From Acidobacteriota bacterium (GTDB lineage Bacteria > Acidobacteriota > Blastocatellia > RBC074), in contig JAFDVL010000046.1 of assembly GCA_018268995.1 (NCBI GenBank), positions 17,428 through 81,427 on the forward strand: a DNA stretch of 64,000 nt. Direction: 5' to 3'. The position numbers were made by a program, and so were the translations under genes. The notes under the pieces are model-generated. The model worked only from the letters and a program-made list of their open reading frames with translations, was not told the DNA's origin and ran no database searches. This document shows positions 63,738-64,000 of the stretch, piece after piece. How positions within the stretch are numbered: position 1 is the first letter of the stretch; every line of letters begins with the position of its first letter.

Positions 63738-64000
63738 TTATCTTCTCCAACGCACAATGGTTGAATCTGTGGCGAGCGCAACTGTACAGGTTGCCGCATC
63801 GAACGAATAAGCAAAACCGTGTGGATCAAGCGGCATCAATTCTTCATTCAGGTTTAGCCCTGCTTGTTTGAATTGCAGAAGCGTGACCTGAGGCACGGCT
63901 TTTATCAAAGCGGGCAGGGAAGAGGGACAGCCGCCTTTTTGTTCCCGATAGTTGGCGAGTAAGCGATTGAGAAAGGCGATTTCGTCATCCGATTTATAGC
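63738..64000 (-). CDS. C-terminal part of an unidentified protein, cut by the window edge
   Basis: An open reading frame enters from the right edge and ends at TAA (63738-63740), giving 86 visible residues. They include YKSDDEIAFLNRLL, a CPSSLPALIKAVPQ stretch and a final STIVRWRR. The stop is 2 bp before the ABC ATPase start, so the two genes should be in one operon. No domain is recognisable from this fragment. Its type (enzyme, permease or other) cannot be told; the visible part is soluble. Confidence 0.7.
   Translation of the reverse strand, partial: YKSDDEIAFLNRLLANYREQKGGCPSSLPALIKAVPQVTLLQFKQAGLNLNEELMPLDPHGFAYSFDAATCTVALATDSTIVRWRR

Noticed and set aside
1-64000. CRISPR arrays, tRNA or rRNA genes, transposases and prophage genes
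   Set aside because: I looked for regularly spaced repeats, T-loop GTTCGA contexts and typical transposase or integrase proteins. None was convincing. The REP-like elements are short inverted repeats, not CRISPR repeats.

Overview
The window looks like chromosomal DNA of an Acidobacteriota member, probably near class Blastocatellia. This is an inference from gene content: a Tat-exported Gfo/Idh/MocA oxidoreductase, OmpR-type winged-helix regulators fused to a TolB-like domain, DUF4097 proteins, FG-GAP/DUF11 surface proteins, GAFTDA-type NtrC regulators, and base composition near 50% GC. I saw no tRNA, rRNA, CRISPR array, transposase or phage gene.

Layout. 1-9.0 kb: an ECF41-like sigma factor with an FAD oxidoreductase (minus strand), a secreted subtilase, a membrane GGDEF/EAL protein and a lipoprotein PGRP-type amidase. 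9.3-12.1 kb: a Tat-signal oxidoreductase converging on an NtrC-type regulator. 12.3-14.8 kb: a minus-strand operon of thioredoxin 2, zinc alcohol dehydrogenase, a membrane protein and two small proteins, one of them a 35-residue membrane peptide, closed by a strong hairpin. 15.0-19.5 kb: a universal stress protein, an SQR/NDH-2-like flavoprotein, a hybrid histidine kinase, and a response regulator whose receiver resembles that of the NtrC protein but is followed by a second receiver-like domain.

20.8-55.2 kb is one large surface-polysaccharide locus, all on the minus strand and read from high to low coordinates. In transcription order it encodes a LuxR regulator, a 90-residue basic protein, the Wza-like export protein, a Wzz/BY-kinase with an unusual C-terminal HEAT-like extension, the Wzx flippase, a Wzy-type polymerase, a GT4, a DUF4097 protein, a 2OG-Fe(II) oxygenase, an SGNH/MBOAT acylation pair, another GT4, a three-enzyme UDP-2-acetamido-2,6-dideoxy-L-hexose set (reductase, 4,6-dehydratase/5-epimerase, 2-epimerase), a WbuB-like GT4, an O-antigen ligase-like protein, a FecR-like secreted protein with ten consecutive cysteines, a TPR protein, a sugar nucleotidyltransferase, two SDR enzymes, an asparagine-synthase-type amidotransferase, then WbpV/WbpL/WbpM-like proteins, a polysaccharide deacetylase and a formyltransferase. 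Together they can make a D-2-acetamido-2,6-dideoxy-hexose-initiated, Wzx/Wzy-assembled polymer with L-QuiNAc- or L-FucNAc-type sugars and several decorations (acyl, amide, formyl, deacetylation, possibly hydroxylation).

55.2-56.2 kb is an AT-rich, gene-free kilobase with operator-like dyads and direct repeats, between the divergent LuxR and winged-helix regulator genes. 57.4-61.3 kb encodes a 1308-residue FG-GAP protein with seven 67-residue repeats. The right end carries a fatty acid desaturase, an ABC-transporter ATPase with a clear terminator, and the 3' end of a further gene cut by the window edge. Several REP-like inverted repeats sit in the intergenic gaps.
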